A stretch of DNA of 36,739 nt. Source: Magnetococcales bacterium. GTDB lineage: Bacteria > Pseudomonadota > Magnetococcia > Magnetococcales > JADFXB01. How positions within the stretch are numbered: position 1 is the stretch's first letter; every line of letters begins with the position of its first letter. The notes beneath the pieces were generated by a model, which saw only the letters and a program-made list of their open reading frames with translations, did not search any database and had not been told where the DNA came from. Below are positions 25,495-34,659 of this stretch, piece after piece. The stretch is taken from positions 1 through 36,739 of the forward strand of contig JADFXB010000028.1 in NCBI GenBank assembly GCA_015233935.1. Direction: 5' to 3'. Position numbers and translations under genes: made by a program.

Positions 25495-25621
25495 GTGGAT
25501 CTCAAAACAGCCACGGGTTGATGATACCTTCCAAATTCTCTTTTTTCTACCACGAACGGGTTTGTTTTGCAACAAGGTTATCCAGAATGAACCTCTTCTT
25601 TGCAACCGGAACCTTCCTCCA

Positions 25622-25649
25622 ACGGGTCCGCCTGTTGGGGCGAACCCGT
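25622..25649 (-). repeat. Inverted repeat between two small genes
   Basis: An 11-bp stem with one G-T pair (25622-25632 with 25639-25649, loop of six) lies 19 bases after the stop of the 104-residue gene. No T run follows on the minus strand, so a terminator or an mRNA-stability hairpin are both possible. Confidence 0.4.
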
Positions 25650-25668
25650 GGGGGAGGGGTATGGGGTG

Positions 25669-25983
25669 TCAGGGCAGGGGTTTGATGTGGCCCAGGGCTT
25701 CATGTTTGTGGTGATTGGCCAGCATGAATTTTTCGTGCAGGCGGTGGTGGTGTTCTTTCAAGCGGGCCACTTGGGTCAAAAGTTGTTGGACAAAGCCGCT
25801 GCTGGAGAGCAGTCCGCTCATGCGATCGGCGGAGCGGCGGGTGGAGCGGATCTCTTGCCGCAGAGTTGCCATTTCGTTCAGGGCGATGGCTTCTTCATCG
25901 CTCACGTAGCTGGGAGCCGTCTCGCAGGCACCCAGCAGGGTTTTGGGACGGGCCACCATGGCATAAAGAGGATAAGTATACAT
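25669..25983 (-). CDS. Hypothetical protein, 104 residues
   Basis: The ATG at 25983 follows AGGTGATGCC. The protein is soluble and mostly helical. It has an N-terminal YTYPLYAMVARPK segment and two likely coiled-coil helices (DEEAIALNEMATLRQEIR and LTQVARLKEHHHRLHEKF), and ends in a histidine-rich stretch. A sigma70-like promoter lies about 160 bases upstream. Function and family are unknown. Confidence 0.5.
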   Translation of the reverse strand: MYTYPLYAMVARPKTLLGACETAPSYVSDEEAIALNEMATLRQEIRSTRRSADRMSGLLSSSGFVQQLLTQVARLKEHHHRLHEKFMLANHHKHEALGHIKPLP

Positions 25984-26143
25984 GGCATCACCTATGGGTG
26001 GATGGTTGCGAAGACTTACAGCGTCCTTGCCTCCCTCTTGCACATCTCCTATACCCATTTGACCATGACCAGGCTGAAAGAGTTCTCACCCTGCCCAATT
26101 CTTTTCCATTCTCATGGGGAAATCTACCATAGCTGTCTGGAGA

Positions 26144-26172
26144 TATAAACAAAATTATCGGGTTTTAGCCAA
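26144..26172 (-). promoter_or_regulatory. Possible sigma70 promoter upstream of the 104-residue gene
   Basis: On the minus strand TTGGCT (26167-26172), a 17-base spacer and TTTATA (26144-26149) lie in the AT-rich gap 25984-26280, which otherwise appears empty. A start near 26137 would leave a leader of about 150 bases. Confidence 0.4.
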
Positions 26173-26280
26173 TTTTTTTACCCAGATCAGGGTGTGGTAA
26201 AGGGTTGAAAAAGGTTTCTTCTTTATGGCGATAATTGGCAAGGCAAAGAGTCTTTCTGCTTTGGGGGGAGAAAAAGAAAA

Positions 26281-27726
26281 TTACATCTGGCCGGTGAGAC
26301 TCTGGTTGGCGGCCTTTTCCTGGGGGGTCAACAGGCGTTTTTTTAAGACCACCACCATGGCTTCCACCGCTCGCGGTTGGCGGGCGATGACGGCGGTGGC
26401 TTGGCCTTGGTCGATCAATTGTTTGCCATAGATGCTGGGAACCATGTTGAGGCTCACCACGTCAAAACGAGCCTCCTTCCAACCCATGTACCAATACCAG
26501 TCGCCATAATAGAGCCAACTGTTTTCGTTAAAACCACGCACATGATAGGGATCCTGCCAAGCCTGCAAGGAAAGATCATAAGGCACCCGAATGGTCAACT
26601 GACCACCCACCTTCAACACCTTGAGCATGGAATCCATGGTGTTGGATAACTGATGAATATGCTGCAAAACATCCAGGGCCAAAATTTGCTCAAACTGCTC
26701 TTCCACCAACTGCACCGGGCCAAAACGGGCACAGGGTAAGGCCTCCCCTCCCAACGGCAAGGGCTGATTCAAATCCCACACCACATCCGGCTGGCAGGCA
26801 GGATTACGATCCAGGTTGAGACAATCCTCCCGCCAATTTCCCCCACTGCCCAGATTAAGAACACCAGGTATCCCCCTGGTCACACGCTGCACCCCCAGGG
26901 CCTGCCCCAACACCCCACTGAACGGACGACGGCGCAAGGTGGCCAATGCATCCTGTTGTAAACGTTTGCGCCTGGGTTCATCCGCCAACAATCCCTGGCA
27001 GGTGGTGACCAAATCTTCATAACGGGCCAAGGCCAAACCAGGCCGCAACCCTTCATCCATCTCCGTCTCGTCGCCACACTCGGCCACCACCGCCTTGCCG
27101 TTGGCCATGAGATAACTCACCCGCACCGACTCAAAAATGGCCGCCGGATAAAAATGCATGTTCAAAACCAAACGGCTGCTGGCAATGGCACCATCCCGCT
27201 CACGACCATACACCCCAAATAGATGACGCACCCGCAAGCCCGCAGCCCGCAACTGCTCCAAAATCAGCCGCCGACGATCATTCAAGGAGCCATAAAATAA
27301 AACATCGGTCTCCTCAACCGCCGGGGCAATGCGGCTCCACTCCTGCACATAGCCCAACGGTACATGACGCAACACCCCCTTGACCCCGGCCTGCCGCAAC
27401 CGCTCCATATTGCGCTGGCTGTAATCCCACACCTCATGACGGTGCAACAATTGCCAATACCCCTCATGCAACATGCCGGAGGTGGGATCGATCTGTTCTG
27501 TATTATAGATAATGCTGTCCAGAGGGAGAGAGGTCACCAGGGCAGGGGGCAATAAATGACCACCCACCACAATGGCCCGCGCATTTGGAATCAGGGCGTT
27601 ACGTTGCAAAGTCGCCTGCAACCCCAACCCCCGCAAACCATACACCAACCCCTCCGCCAGTTCACGCAACGCCTCCCCATGCAGGTAACCCGCCGGAGAA
27701 ATCCATACCACCTGCCAGTCGGTCAT
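26281..27726 (-). CDS. Glycosyltransferase-methyltransferase fusion protein
   Basis: This 481-residue protein joins two parts. Residues 1 to about 270 resemble the C-terminal Rossmann half of GT-B glycosyltransferases: VLFYGSLNDRRRLILEQL, LFGVYGRERD, then SSRLVLNMHFYPAAIFESVRVSYLMANGKAVVAE, ending in a capped helix region. From about 285 a SAM-dependent class I methyltransferase begins: VLNLGSGGNW (glycines G293 and G295), the LNLDRNP acidic strand, and ILALDVLQHIHQL. Such fusions usually decorate surface glycans or proteins; the substrate is unknown. It starts three bases after the YejB-type permease stop, so the two are co-transcribed. Confidence 0.72.
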   Translation of the reverse strand: MTDWQVVWISPAGYLHGEALRELAEGLVYGLRGLGLQATLQRNALIPNARAIVVGGHLLPPALVTSLPLDSIIYNTEQIDPTSGMLHEGYWQLLHRHEVWDYSQRNMERLRQAGVKGVLRHVPLGYVQEWSRIAPAVEETDVLFYGSLNDRRRLILEQLRAAGLRVRHLFGVYGRERDGAIASSRLVLNMHFYPAAIFESVRVSYLMANGKAVVAECGDETEMDEGLRPGLALARYEDLVTTCQGLLADEPRRKRLQQDALATLRRRPFSGVLGQALGVQRVTRGIPGVLNLGSGGNWREDCLNLDRNPACQPDVVWDLNQPLPLGGEALPCARFGPVQLVEEQFEQILALDVLQHIHQLSNTMDSMLKVLKVGGQLTIRVPYDLSLQAWQDPYHVRGFNENSWLYYGDWYWYMGWKEARFDVVSLNMVPSIYGKQLIDQGQATAVIARQPRAVEAMVVVLKKRLLTPQEKAANQSLTGQM

Positions 27727-27729
27727 GGT

Positions 27730-28779
27730 CTACAGGGCCTTGTCAAAGGTGATGCGGGGATCGATCCATACATAGGTCAGATCGGTGAGCAATTTGGACA
27801 ACAAACCCAACAAGGAAAAAAAATACAAGGTGGCCATCACCACCGGATAATCCCGGTTGATCACCGACTCATAACCCAGCAATCCCAAACCGTTCAAACT
27901 GAATATGGTCTCAATCAACAAACTGCCACTGAAAAAAGCCGCCACAAAAGAACTGGGAAAACCGGTCACCAACGGAATCATGGCATTGCGAAACACATGA
28001 CCATACAATACTGCCCGATCCGTCAACCCCTTGGCCCGCGCCGTCACCACATACTGACGGGAAATCTCCTCCAAAAAGGCGTTCTTGGTTAACATGGTCA
28101 TCACCGCAAAGGCCCCCACCGTGGAAGCGGTCACCGGTAACACCATGTGCCACAAGTAATCCACAACCCTGGCAGGCCAGCTCATCTCTTGCCAATTGTC
28201 GGAAACCAGACCCCGCAAGGGAAAAACATCCCAAAAACTGCCCCCTCCAAACAAGACAATCAGGGTAATCCCCAACACAAAACCAGGAATGGAATAGCCC
28301 ACCAGAATCACCGTAGAGGTGAAGGCATCAAAACGATCCCCATGACGCACCGCCTTGGCAATCCCCAAGGGAATGCTCACCAGATAGGTGAACAAAAAGG
28401 TCCACACCCCCAAGGAAATGGAAACCGGCAACCGCTCCACCACCAACTCCACCACCTGCCGATGATGATAATAGGATTCGCCAAAATCGAAGAAAAAATA
28501 GTTCTTCATCATCTGCAAAAAACGCACATGGGCGGGTTGATCGAAGCCATACAGTTTATTCAAAGCCGCAATTTTTTCCGCATCCAGGCCGTGACTGCCC
28601 CGATAGGCCGACCCACCGGAAGCCGCCTCGCCACTTCCCTTGCGGGCCTCTTCCAACTGACTGATCATCCGCTCCACCGGTCCACCCGGCACAAATTGAA
28701 TCACCAGAAAGGTCAAACCCATGATGCCAATCAGGGTGGGAATCATCAGCAGCAGACGGCGGAGAATGTAGGAAAACAT
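27730..28779 (-). CDS. yejB: ABC transporter permease, YejB (microcin C / oligopeptide) type
   Basis: This 349-residue inner-membrane permease has six helices and the DppB-like N-terminus MFSYILRRLLLMIPTLIGI. The large first periplasmic loop carries LNKLYGFDQPAHVRFLQMMKNYFFFDFGESY, typical of YejB. The coupling-helix motif EEISRQYVVTARAKGLTDRAVLYGHVFRNAMIPL binds the ATPase. YejABEF imports peptides such as microcin C. Here yejA, yejE and yejF are absent on both sides, so the partner subunits must be elsewhere. The ATG lies seven bases after the previous stop and has no purine-rich site, suggesting coupled translation. Confidence 0.88.
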   Translation of the reverse strand: MFSYILRRLLLMIPTLIGIMGLTFLVIQFVPGGPVERMISQLEEARKGSGEAASGGSAYRGSHGLDAEKIAALNKLYGFDQPAHVRFLQMMKNYFFFDFGESYYHHRQVVELVVERLPVSISLGVWTFLFTYLVSIPLGIAKAVRHGDRFDAFTSTVILVGYSIPGFVLGITLIVLFGGGSFWDVFPLRGLVSDNWQEMSWPARVVDYLWHMVLPVTASTVGAFAVMTMLTKNAFLEEISRQYVVTARAKGLTDRAVLYGHVFRNAMIPLVTGFPSSFVAAFFSGSLLIETIFSLNGLGLLGYESVINRDYPVVMATLYFFSLLGLLSKLLTDLTYVWIDPRITFDKAL

Positions 28780-28786
28780 GGGGGAG

Positions 28787-29155
28787 CTAACGCTGAACCG
28801 CTGGAGGCAACCGAAACTCTTGTCCGGCAACGGGAACATATTGAACAGGCATTGGCCAAACACGCATCAAACCAAACATCAAGCCCATACCAAGAATGAC
28901 CATCCCTCCCAGTTTGATCACCATGCGCAATTCCATTTCACGCAAACGTGATTCCAGTTTGGTGTCCAATTCTTTGAATTTGACATCCATTCTGAATTCA
29001 AGCTCACGCAAATCACGCTTGGTGGCCACATCTTCCAGTTTGGCATCCTGCAAATTGCAAATAGCCGTATAAAGCACCTCCGCCTGTTGCTCTTCAAAGC
29101 CAACAGGCTTCAATGGCTTGATAAACTCATGGGAGTTATAGGCTATGGCCACCAT
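28787..29155 (-). CDS. DUF1640-like coiled-coil protein with C-terminal membrane helix
   Basis: This 122-residue protein starts at an ATG behind GGAGGAGGG. After a short N-terminal head, residues about 40-80 form a charged coiled coil (KRDLRELEFRMDVKFKELDTKLESRLREMELR). One membrane helix (about 84-100, GGMVILGMGLMFGLM) and a short tail follow. Heptads with KxDLxELE are typical of bacterial DUF1640 proteins, whose role is unknown. It is the first gene of a tight run with the permease and the fusion enzyme. Confidence 0.65.
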   Translation of the reverse strand: MVAIAYNSHEFIKPLKPVGFEEQQAEVLYTAICNLQDAKLEDVATKRDLRELEFRMDVKFKELDTKLESRLREMELRMVIKLGGMVILGMGLMFGLMRVWPMPVQYVPVAGQEFRLPPAVQR

Positions 29156-29230
29156 GATCCCTCCTCCACTCCGTTAAGGTTCACCACAGGGCCACTCTAT
29201 CACAAAAGAAGAGCACGCTTCAACAGAGGT

Positions 29231-29527
29231 TTAGGCGGCTTCGTCGTCTGGGATAACGTCCCCCTTCATGGCATAACGGCTGCCCACCGGCAATACCCCG
29301 GCCTGGTTGCCTTCCGGGTTGAGGAAATAGCGTTGGGAACCGATCTGGCCATACCGATCCAGCATGGTGGTCCAGCCTTTGACATAAACAGGGCAGGTAT
29401 CGTTGAAACAAACCAGCAAAACATCGGTTCCCCAACCCAAACCATCGGAAAAGTTGAAGGGGGCGACTGCATATTTGCTGAGTTGTTGTCCGCAATGGGG
29501 ACAAACGGCCTGGGAGGGGGTGGTCAT
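29231..29527 (-). CDS. Small zinc-ribbon protein, 98 residues
   Basis: The ATG at 29527 follows AAGGAAG by seven bases. C9 and C12 (CPHC) and C40 and C45 (CFNDTC) make a likely four-cysteine metal site. The rest is a compact soluble domain rich in glycine and aromatics, ending in an acidic tail. Zinc binding is inferred from the cysteine spacing. I recognise no named family, and its link to the flanking alaS and coiled-coil genes is positional only. Confidence 0.6.
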   Translation of the reverse strand: MTTPSQAVCPHCGQQLSKYAVAPFNFSDGLGWGTDVLLVCFNDTCPVYVKGWTTMLDRYGQIGSQRYFLNPEGNQAGVLPVGSRYAMKGDVIPDDEAA

Positions 29528-29614
29528 AAGGTGACTTCCTTGTTGGAAAAGTGGTGACGAATATCTCTATGGACCAGCCAGGCAGGCCATGGGTTCCCCA
29601 CCACTAAAAAAGTT

Positions 29615-32248
29615 TTATCCGCTGCACTTTTCCGCCAGCCATTGGCGAGCGGCTTGCAGTGCCTTGTCCACATCCGCCGGACGATCACCGCCACCCATGG
29701 CCATATCCGGTTTGCCTCCCCCTTTGCCACCCACCAGGGGGGCCACGGTTTGAATCAAGGCACCAGCAGAAAGGCGGGGAATTAAATCCTTGGTCACCCC
29801 TGCAACCAGGGTAACCTTGCCCCCTTCCACCAAGGCCAACAGGATGACACCGCTTGCCAGACGATCCCGAATCCGATCCAATAAATCCCGCAACTCCCGG
29901 CTTTCCACCCCGTTCACCCGGCTGGCCAGCAGGGAAATTCCTTGAACCTGTTCGGTTTTCGCCAACAGGGTATCCACCACATTACCGGCCAGCTCACCCC
30001 GTGCCTGCTCCAATGCCCTTTCCAACTCTTTCTGCCGGGCCAACAGTTTATCCAGCCCTTCTCCCAGTCGATCCGGCGGCAGTTTGAGCAGGGAGGCGGC
30101 TTCTTTCAAACGGCGGGCATCTTCCACAAAGGAGTGGCGTGCCACCTGGCCACATACTGCCTCGATCCGCCGCATACCCGCCGAAACCGCCCCTTCCGAG
30201 ACAATCCGGCATAGACCGATATCCCCGGAACGGGAGACGTGAGTGCCCCCGCACAGTTCCACCGAATCGCCAATGGTCACCACCCGCACCTGTTCACCAT
30301 ATTTTTCGCCAAACAGGGCCATGGCCCCTTTGGCCACCGCTTCGTCCGGTGACATGACCGTGGTTTCCTGGCGGGCGTTGGCCAGGATGGCGGCGTTGAC
30401 CATCTCTTCAATTTTGGCCAGCTCTTCACTGGTTAACGCCTGAAAATGGGAAAAGTCAAAGCGCAACCGATCCGCCGCCACCATGGAACCCGCCTGTTTG
30501 ACATGGGTTCCCAACACCTTGCGCAAGGCATGGTGCAATAAATGGGTGGCGGAATGGTGTAGACGGATGGCTCCCCGCCGCTCTTGATCCACTTGCAGGG
30601 TGACGGGCTGATTTTCCGTCAGACGACCCTGCACCACCTTGCCCCGATGAACAAACAGGTCACCCACCGGCTTAAAGGTATCACTCACCTGGAAGGAGCC
30701 TCCCTCCCAGGAGATCACCCCGCAGTCGCCGCATTGACCACCCGATTCCGCATAGAAGGGAGTCTGGTTGGTCACCACCTCTCCCTGCCAGCCCTCTTCC
30801 AGGGCGTCCACCTGTTTTCCATCCTTGACCAGGGCAATGACTGCACCCTCGGCAGTCTCGGTGAGATATCCCAAAAATTCACTGGCCCCCACCTTCTCCC
30901 GCAACTCGTGAAAGACGTGGGAAATTTTGGCATCGCCGGAACCTGCCCAGGCGGCTCTGGCCCGTTTGCGTTGTTCATCCATCAAACGTGCAAAGCCCAC
31001 CATGTCCAGGGAGACCAGGCGATCCCTGGCAATGTCTGCCGTCAGATCGGTGGGAAAGCCATAGGTATCATACAGGGTGAAAATGGCTTGACCCTCCAAC
31101 ACCCCACCGGCGGACAGGGGGGCCAACGCCTCTTCCAACAGGCGCAGACCACCATCCAACGTGGCGATGAAGCGTTGCTCTTCGGTGCGAATCACCGGAG
31201 TGGAGAGGGATTCCTGAGCGGCCAGCTCCCCGTAGGCATCTCCCATGGTTTGAATGAGGACGGGAATCAATTTATACAGGAAGGGTTGGTTGATGCCCAA
31301 CAGGCGACCATGCCGCAAGGCACGGCGCATGATCCGCCGCAGCACATAGCCCCGCCCCTCATTGGAGGGCAACACCCCATCGGTGATTAAAAAGGTGACC
31401 GCTCGCAAATGGTCGGCGATAACCCGCAGGGAGACATCCTTTTGCTCATCCTGCCCATAGGTCACACCGGCGATTTCTGCCGCTGCCTTGATCAAGGGTT
31501 GGAAAAGGTCCGAATCATAGTTGCTGAACTTGCCTTGCAGGATGGAGGCGATCCGCTCCAGACCGGCTCCCGTATCGATACAGGGGCGGGGCAGGGGGGT
31601 GAGGGTGCCGTTGGCATCCCGATCATATTGCATGAAGACCAGGTTCCAAATTTCCACAAAGCGGTCCCCATCTCCATCTTCCGAACCGGGAGGACCACCT
31701 GCCACTGTGGGACCATAATCATAGAATATTTCCGAACAGGGACCGCAGGGGCCGGTCTCTCCCATGGACCAAAAGTTGTCGCTGGTGGGTATGCGGACGA
31801 TTTTTTCTTCTGGTACCCCCAACTCTTTGTGCCAAATGTCGTAGGCTTCATCATCCTGGGCGTAGACGGTGACCATCAGTCGGTCAACGGGCAGGCCCAG
31901 TTCCACGGTGACAAACTGCCAGGCCATGGAGATGGCCCCTTTTTTGAAGTAATCCCCAAAGGAAAAATTGCCCAGCATTTCAAAAAAGGTGTGATGGCGG
32001 GCGGTGCGGCCCACGTTTTCCAGATCGTTGTGTTTGCCACCGGCCCGCACGCATTTTTGTACCGTCACGGCACGGGGGGATTGGGGTTTTTCCAGTCCCA
32101 GAAACCAGGTCTTGAATTGCACCATCCCGGCGTTGGTAAACATCAGGGTGGGATCATTCCGTGGAATCAACCCGGAGGAGGGTAGGGGAAGGTGGTCATT
32201 TTTCTGGAAAAATTCCAAAAAACGTTTGCGAATTTCTTTGCCCGTCAT
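29615..32248 (-). CDS. alaS: Alanine-tRNA ligase
   Basis: This 877-residue protein is the usual length. It charges tRNA-Ala and edits mischarged serine and glycine. The N-terminal class II catalytic core has RKRFLEFFQKNDH and RKHNDLENVG-like motifs (here GGKHNDLENVGRTARHHTFFEMLGN). The editing domain keeps all four zinc ligands, H565, H569, C666 and H670 (HSATH and CGGTH), the positions known in E. coli. The C-Ala domain ends the protein. The start at 32248 lies ten bases after the recX stop, and an upstream frame extension overlapping recX is rejected. Confidence 0.98.
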   Translation of the reverse strand: MTGKEIRKRFLEFFQKNDHLPLPSSGLIPRNDPTLMFTNAGMVQFKTWFLGLEKPQSPRAVTVQKCVRAGGKHNDLENVGRTARHHTFFEMLGNFSFGDYFKKGAISMAWQFVTVELGLPVDRLMVTVYAQDDEAYDIWHKELGVPEEKIVRIPTSDNFWSMGETGPCGPCSEIFYDYGPTVAGGPPGSEDGDGDRFVEIWNLVFMQYDRDANGTLTPLPRPCIDTGAGLERIASILQGKFSNYDSDLFQPLIKAAAEIAGVTYGQDEQKDVSLRVIADHLRAVTFLITDGVLPSNEGRGYVLRRIMRRALRHGRLLGINQPFLYKLIPVLIQTMGDAYGELAAQESLSTPVIRTEEQRFIATLDGGLRLLEEALAPLSAGGVLEGQAIFTLYDTYGFPTDLTADIARDRLVSLDMVGFARLMDEQRKRARAAWAGSGDAKISHVFHELREKVGASEFLGYLTETAEGAVIALVKDGKQVDALEEGWQGEVVTNQTPFYAESGGQCGDCGVISWEGGSFQVSDTFKPVGDLFVHRGKVVQGRLTENQPVTLQVDQERRGAIRLHHSATHLLHHALRKVLGTHVKQAGSMVAADRLRFDFSHFQALTSEELAKIEEMVNAAILANARQETTVMSPDEAVAKGAMALFGEKYGEQVRVVTIGDSVELCGGTHVSRSGDIGLCRIVSEGAVSAGMRRIEAVCGQVARHSFVEDARRLKEAASLLKLPPDRLGEGLDKLLARQKELERALEQARGELAGNVVDTLLAKTEQVQGISLLASRVNGVESRELRDLLDRIRDRLASGVILLALVEGGKVTLVAGVTKDLIPRLSAGALIQTVAPLVGGKGGGKPDMAMGGGDRPADVDKALQAARQWLAEKCSG

Positions 32249-32258
32249 GCTTGCCTCG

Positions 32259-32741
32259 TCAATCGGTAAAGTCCCGCTTGAGAACTCTTTGAATGATATC
32301 AGGTGGGAAACCCCGCCGTGCCAGAAAATCGTATTGTCGTCGCAACTGCTTAAACCGGGTGGTGCGGTCTTGTTCGGTATCGTCTTCCTGCGCTCTGCCG
32401 AAACGGCTTTGCAGGGCTTCCCGTGCCGACTCCACCAGGTCCACTTCTGCCAGAGAAGTGGTGAGGGCCTGACGAATGGTCTCCTCATCCATGCCTTTGT
32501 GCCGCAACTCTGCCCGAATGCGTAGGGGGCCTTGGCGGCAGGAGGTCAAACGGTAGTGGGCGCGTTGGCTGGCCAGGGTGGCGTCATCCAGGTAGCCAAG
32601 CTCCAGACAGCGGTCGATCACTTGGCTCACCACCTCTTCTTCGTGACCTTGGTCCGTCAGTTTAGCAAACAGTTCCTTCTGACCATAGGCCCGACGTGCA
32701 AGACAACGCAAGGCTTGATGGTAAACAAGTGAAAAGGTCAT
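32259..32741 (-). CDS. recX: Regulatory protein RecX
   Basis: This 160-residue helical-repeat protein inhibits RecA filament growth. Family features are ALRCLARRAYGQKELFAKL near the start, VIDRCLELGYLDDATLA, the RQGPLRIRAELRHKGMDEETIRQAL repeat, and RRQYDFLARRGFPPDIIQRVLK near the end. It precedes alaS closely, the common recA-recX-alaS order, but recA is missing: flhB lies upstream instead. So the usual recA-recX coupling is lost in this genome, or recA has moved. Confidence 0.93.
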   Translation of the reverse strand: MTFSLVYHQALRCLARRAYGQKELFAKLTDQGHEEEVVSQVIDRCLELGYLDDATLASQRAHYRLTSCRQGPLRIRAELRHKGMDEETIRQALTTSLAEVDLVESAREALQSRFGRAQEDDTEQDRTTRFKQLRRQYDFLARRGFPPDIIQRVLKRDFTD

Positions 32742-32769
32742 CTCAACGGTTCATCACCTGGTTGGTGGA

Positions 32770-33837
32770 TCATTTTTTGCGTTTCAGTTTATAAACATAG
32801 GCCAAGACTTGCGCCACCGCCTTGAACAGATCGGGTGGAATAAATTTTTCCAGTTCCACCTCCCGGTAGATGGTGCGGGCCAGGGGAGGGTCTTCCACCA
32901 GGGGGACGTTGTTTTCCTTGGCAAGCTCTCGAATGCGCAGGGCGATTTCTCCCATGCCTTTGGCCACCACCTTGGGGGCGTTCATCTCTTTGGGTACGTA
33001 CTTAATGGCTACTGAATAGTGGGTAGGGTTGGTGATTACCACGTCCGCCTTGGGAACCTCCTGCATCATGCGCCGGTTGGCCATATCCCGTTGCAACTGG
33101 CGGATGCGTCCCTTGATTTGCGGATCCCCTTCCATTTGTTTGTATTCGTCTTTGACCTCCTGCTTGGTCATGCGCAGGCTTTTATAATAGTCATAGCGTT
33201 GGTAGATAAAATCCAGCAACGCCAGAAAGATGAAGGCCAAAGTTACTCGCCACAGCACATCCATGGAGTCGGAGGCGAGAAATTCCACCACATTTTGGAA
33301 GGTGGTGGCTGTCAGGTTGATCACGGTGAGGGCATCGTCTCGCAGGGCTAGATAGACCGCGATGGAGATGACCCCCATTTTGAGCAGAGATTTAAACGCC
33401 TCCACCACCGAACGGATGGAGAACAACCGTTTGACCCCTTCCAGCGGATTGATCTTGGAGAAACTGGGGGCGATGGTTTGCCAGGTGAAGAGCCAGCCAT
33501 GCTGAATAAACGCGCCCACAAAAGCCATGAGGACGAAAACGGCGAAAAAGGGTAATAAGTCCATGAATACTTCGATGACCACATCCCGCAACAGGACGGT
33601 TACGCCGGTGGAGGTGATATCCGATTGAATGGGAATGCGCAAGAAAAAGACCATTTTGCTTTGCAGGGCGTGCCACAGCTTTTCCCCCTGGTAGACGAAC
33701 AGGAGGTAGGCGGAAAGCAGCAAGAGGGCGGTACTAACCTCCTTGGAAGAGACGACCTGCCCTCGGCTTCTGGCCTCTTCCAAGCGTTTACTTGTGGGTT
33801 CTTCTGTTCGGGCGTCGTCGTCGCTGTCTTCTGCCAT
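32770..33837 (-). CDS. flhB: Flagellar export switch protein FlhB
   Basis: This 355-residue protein has four membrane helices and a cytoplasmic domain. The self-cleavage motif NPTH is at residues 270-273, where cleavage switches export from hook to filament substrates. Supporting segments are the acidic N-terminal DKTEEPTSKRLEEAR-like start (here DDDARTEEPTSKRLEEAR), MTKQEVKDEYKQMEGDP before the helix, and the DPPLARTIYREVELEKFIP tail. The ATG follows GGGGGGTG. It lies 15 bases after fliR; recX follows on the same strand. Confidence 0.97.
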   Translation of the reverse strand: MAEDSDDDARTEEPTSKRLEEARSRGQVVSSKEVSTALLLLSAYLLFVYQGEKLWHALQSKMVFFLRIPIQSDITSTGVTVLLRDVVIEVFMDLLPFFAVFVLMAFVGAFIQHGWLFTWQTIAPSFSKINPLEGVKRLFSIRSVVEAFKSLLKMGVISIAVYLALRDDALTVINLTATTFQNVVEFLASDSMDVLWRVTLAFIFLALLDFIYQRYDYYKSLRMTKQEVKDEYKQMEGDPQIKGRIRQLQRDMANRRMMQEVPKADVVITNPTHYSVAIKYVPKEMNAPKVVAKGMGEIALRIRELAKENNVPLVEDPPLARTIYREVELEKFIPPDLFKAVAQVLAYVYKLKRKK

Positions 33838-33852
33838 GGCACCCCCCGTGGA

Positions 33853-34647
33853 TTAACGTCTGGCGATGCTGAAGCCCAGTTCCAGGAAAAATTCAATTTC
33901 CCGAACCAGCACATCGGAAAAGATGGTCATGCCCAGACCCATGATGATGAATCCTACCAGTTGCATGATGGGCATGGCAACGAAGAAGACTTGAATTTGT
34001 GGGGAGGCCCGGTTAATGAGGCCCAGTCCCAGGTAGAGAAGTTTGGAGGCCACCACCACGGGAGCGGCGATCATCATGGCCAGGACGAACATGTGGGAGA
34101 CCCCTTGGGCGACGGTGGCCAGCAGGCCGTCTCCTCTGGGCAGGCCGACGCCCAGGGGCAGGGTTTTGAAGGAGCGGGCGAGACCTTCCAGCAGCAGGTG
34201 GTGACCATTGATGATCAGGTAGATCATCAGGGCGGCCAGGTAGAGCATATTGCTGAGGACGCCTTCCCGCATGCCGGAGGTGGGGTCCATGACTTCGGCC
34301 ATGGAGAGGCTCATTTCAAAGCCCATGAGGCTACCGGCGGTTTGGGTGGCCACCAGTACCCAGTGGGTGATGATGCCCACGGTGGCACCCAGTAGCACTT
34401 CGTTGATGACGGCCAGGGACATGGCCACGGCTTGTCCTTTGCCTTCGCCTGGCCAGTGGGGGGCCAGGGGAAAGAGCACCCAGGCGACGGCCACCATGAG
34501 GGCCAGTCGCACCCGCATGGGTCCGACGGAACGGGAGAAGAAGGGGGCGGCCAGGAAGAGTCCGGTCAATCGGGAGAGGACCAATGCGGCTCGTTCCACC
34601 TCACCGGTGGAGAAACCAAGAAAGTCCATCAAGGCTTGCGGGTCCAC
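33853..34647 (-). CDS. fliR: Flagellar export gate protein FliR
   Basis: This 264-residue inner-membrane protein of the export gate shows family segments. These include SRLTGLFLAAPFFSRSVGPMRVRLALMVAV near the N-terminus, GFIMGF-like GVIITHWVL and GSLMGFEMSLS, and the terminal FVAMPIMQLVGFIIMGLGM. The start is read as GTG at 34647 with AGGAT upstream; an in-frame ATG six codons later (34629) is an alternative. It follows fliQ by twelve bases and precedes flhB, a conserved order. Confidence 0.96.
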   Translation of the reverse strand: MDPQALMDFLGFSTGEVERAALVLSRLTGLFLAAPFFSRSVGPMRVRLALMVAVAWVLFPLAPHWPGEGKGQAVAMSLAVINEVLLGATVGIITHWVLVATQTAGSLMGFEMSLSMAEVMDPTSGMREGVLSNMLYLAALMIYLIINGHHLLLEGLARSFKTLPLGVGLPRGDGLLATVAQGVSHMFVLAMMIAAPVVVASKLLYLGLGLINRASPQIQVFFVAMPIMQLVGFIIMGLGMTIFSDVLVREIEFFLELGFSIARR

Positions 34648-34659
34648 CGGGGTATCCTG

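Noticed and set aside
30584-31390. Long plus-strand frames opposite alaS
   Set aside because: They mirror alaS codons, have no ribosome sites, and alaS is complete with all catalytic residues.
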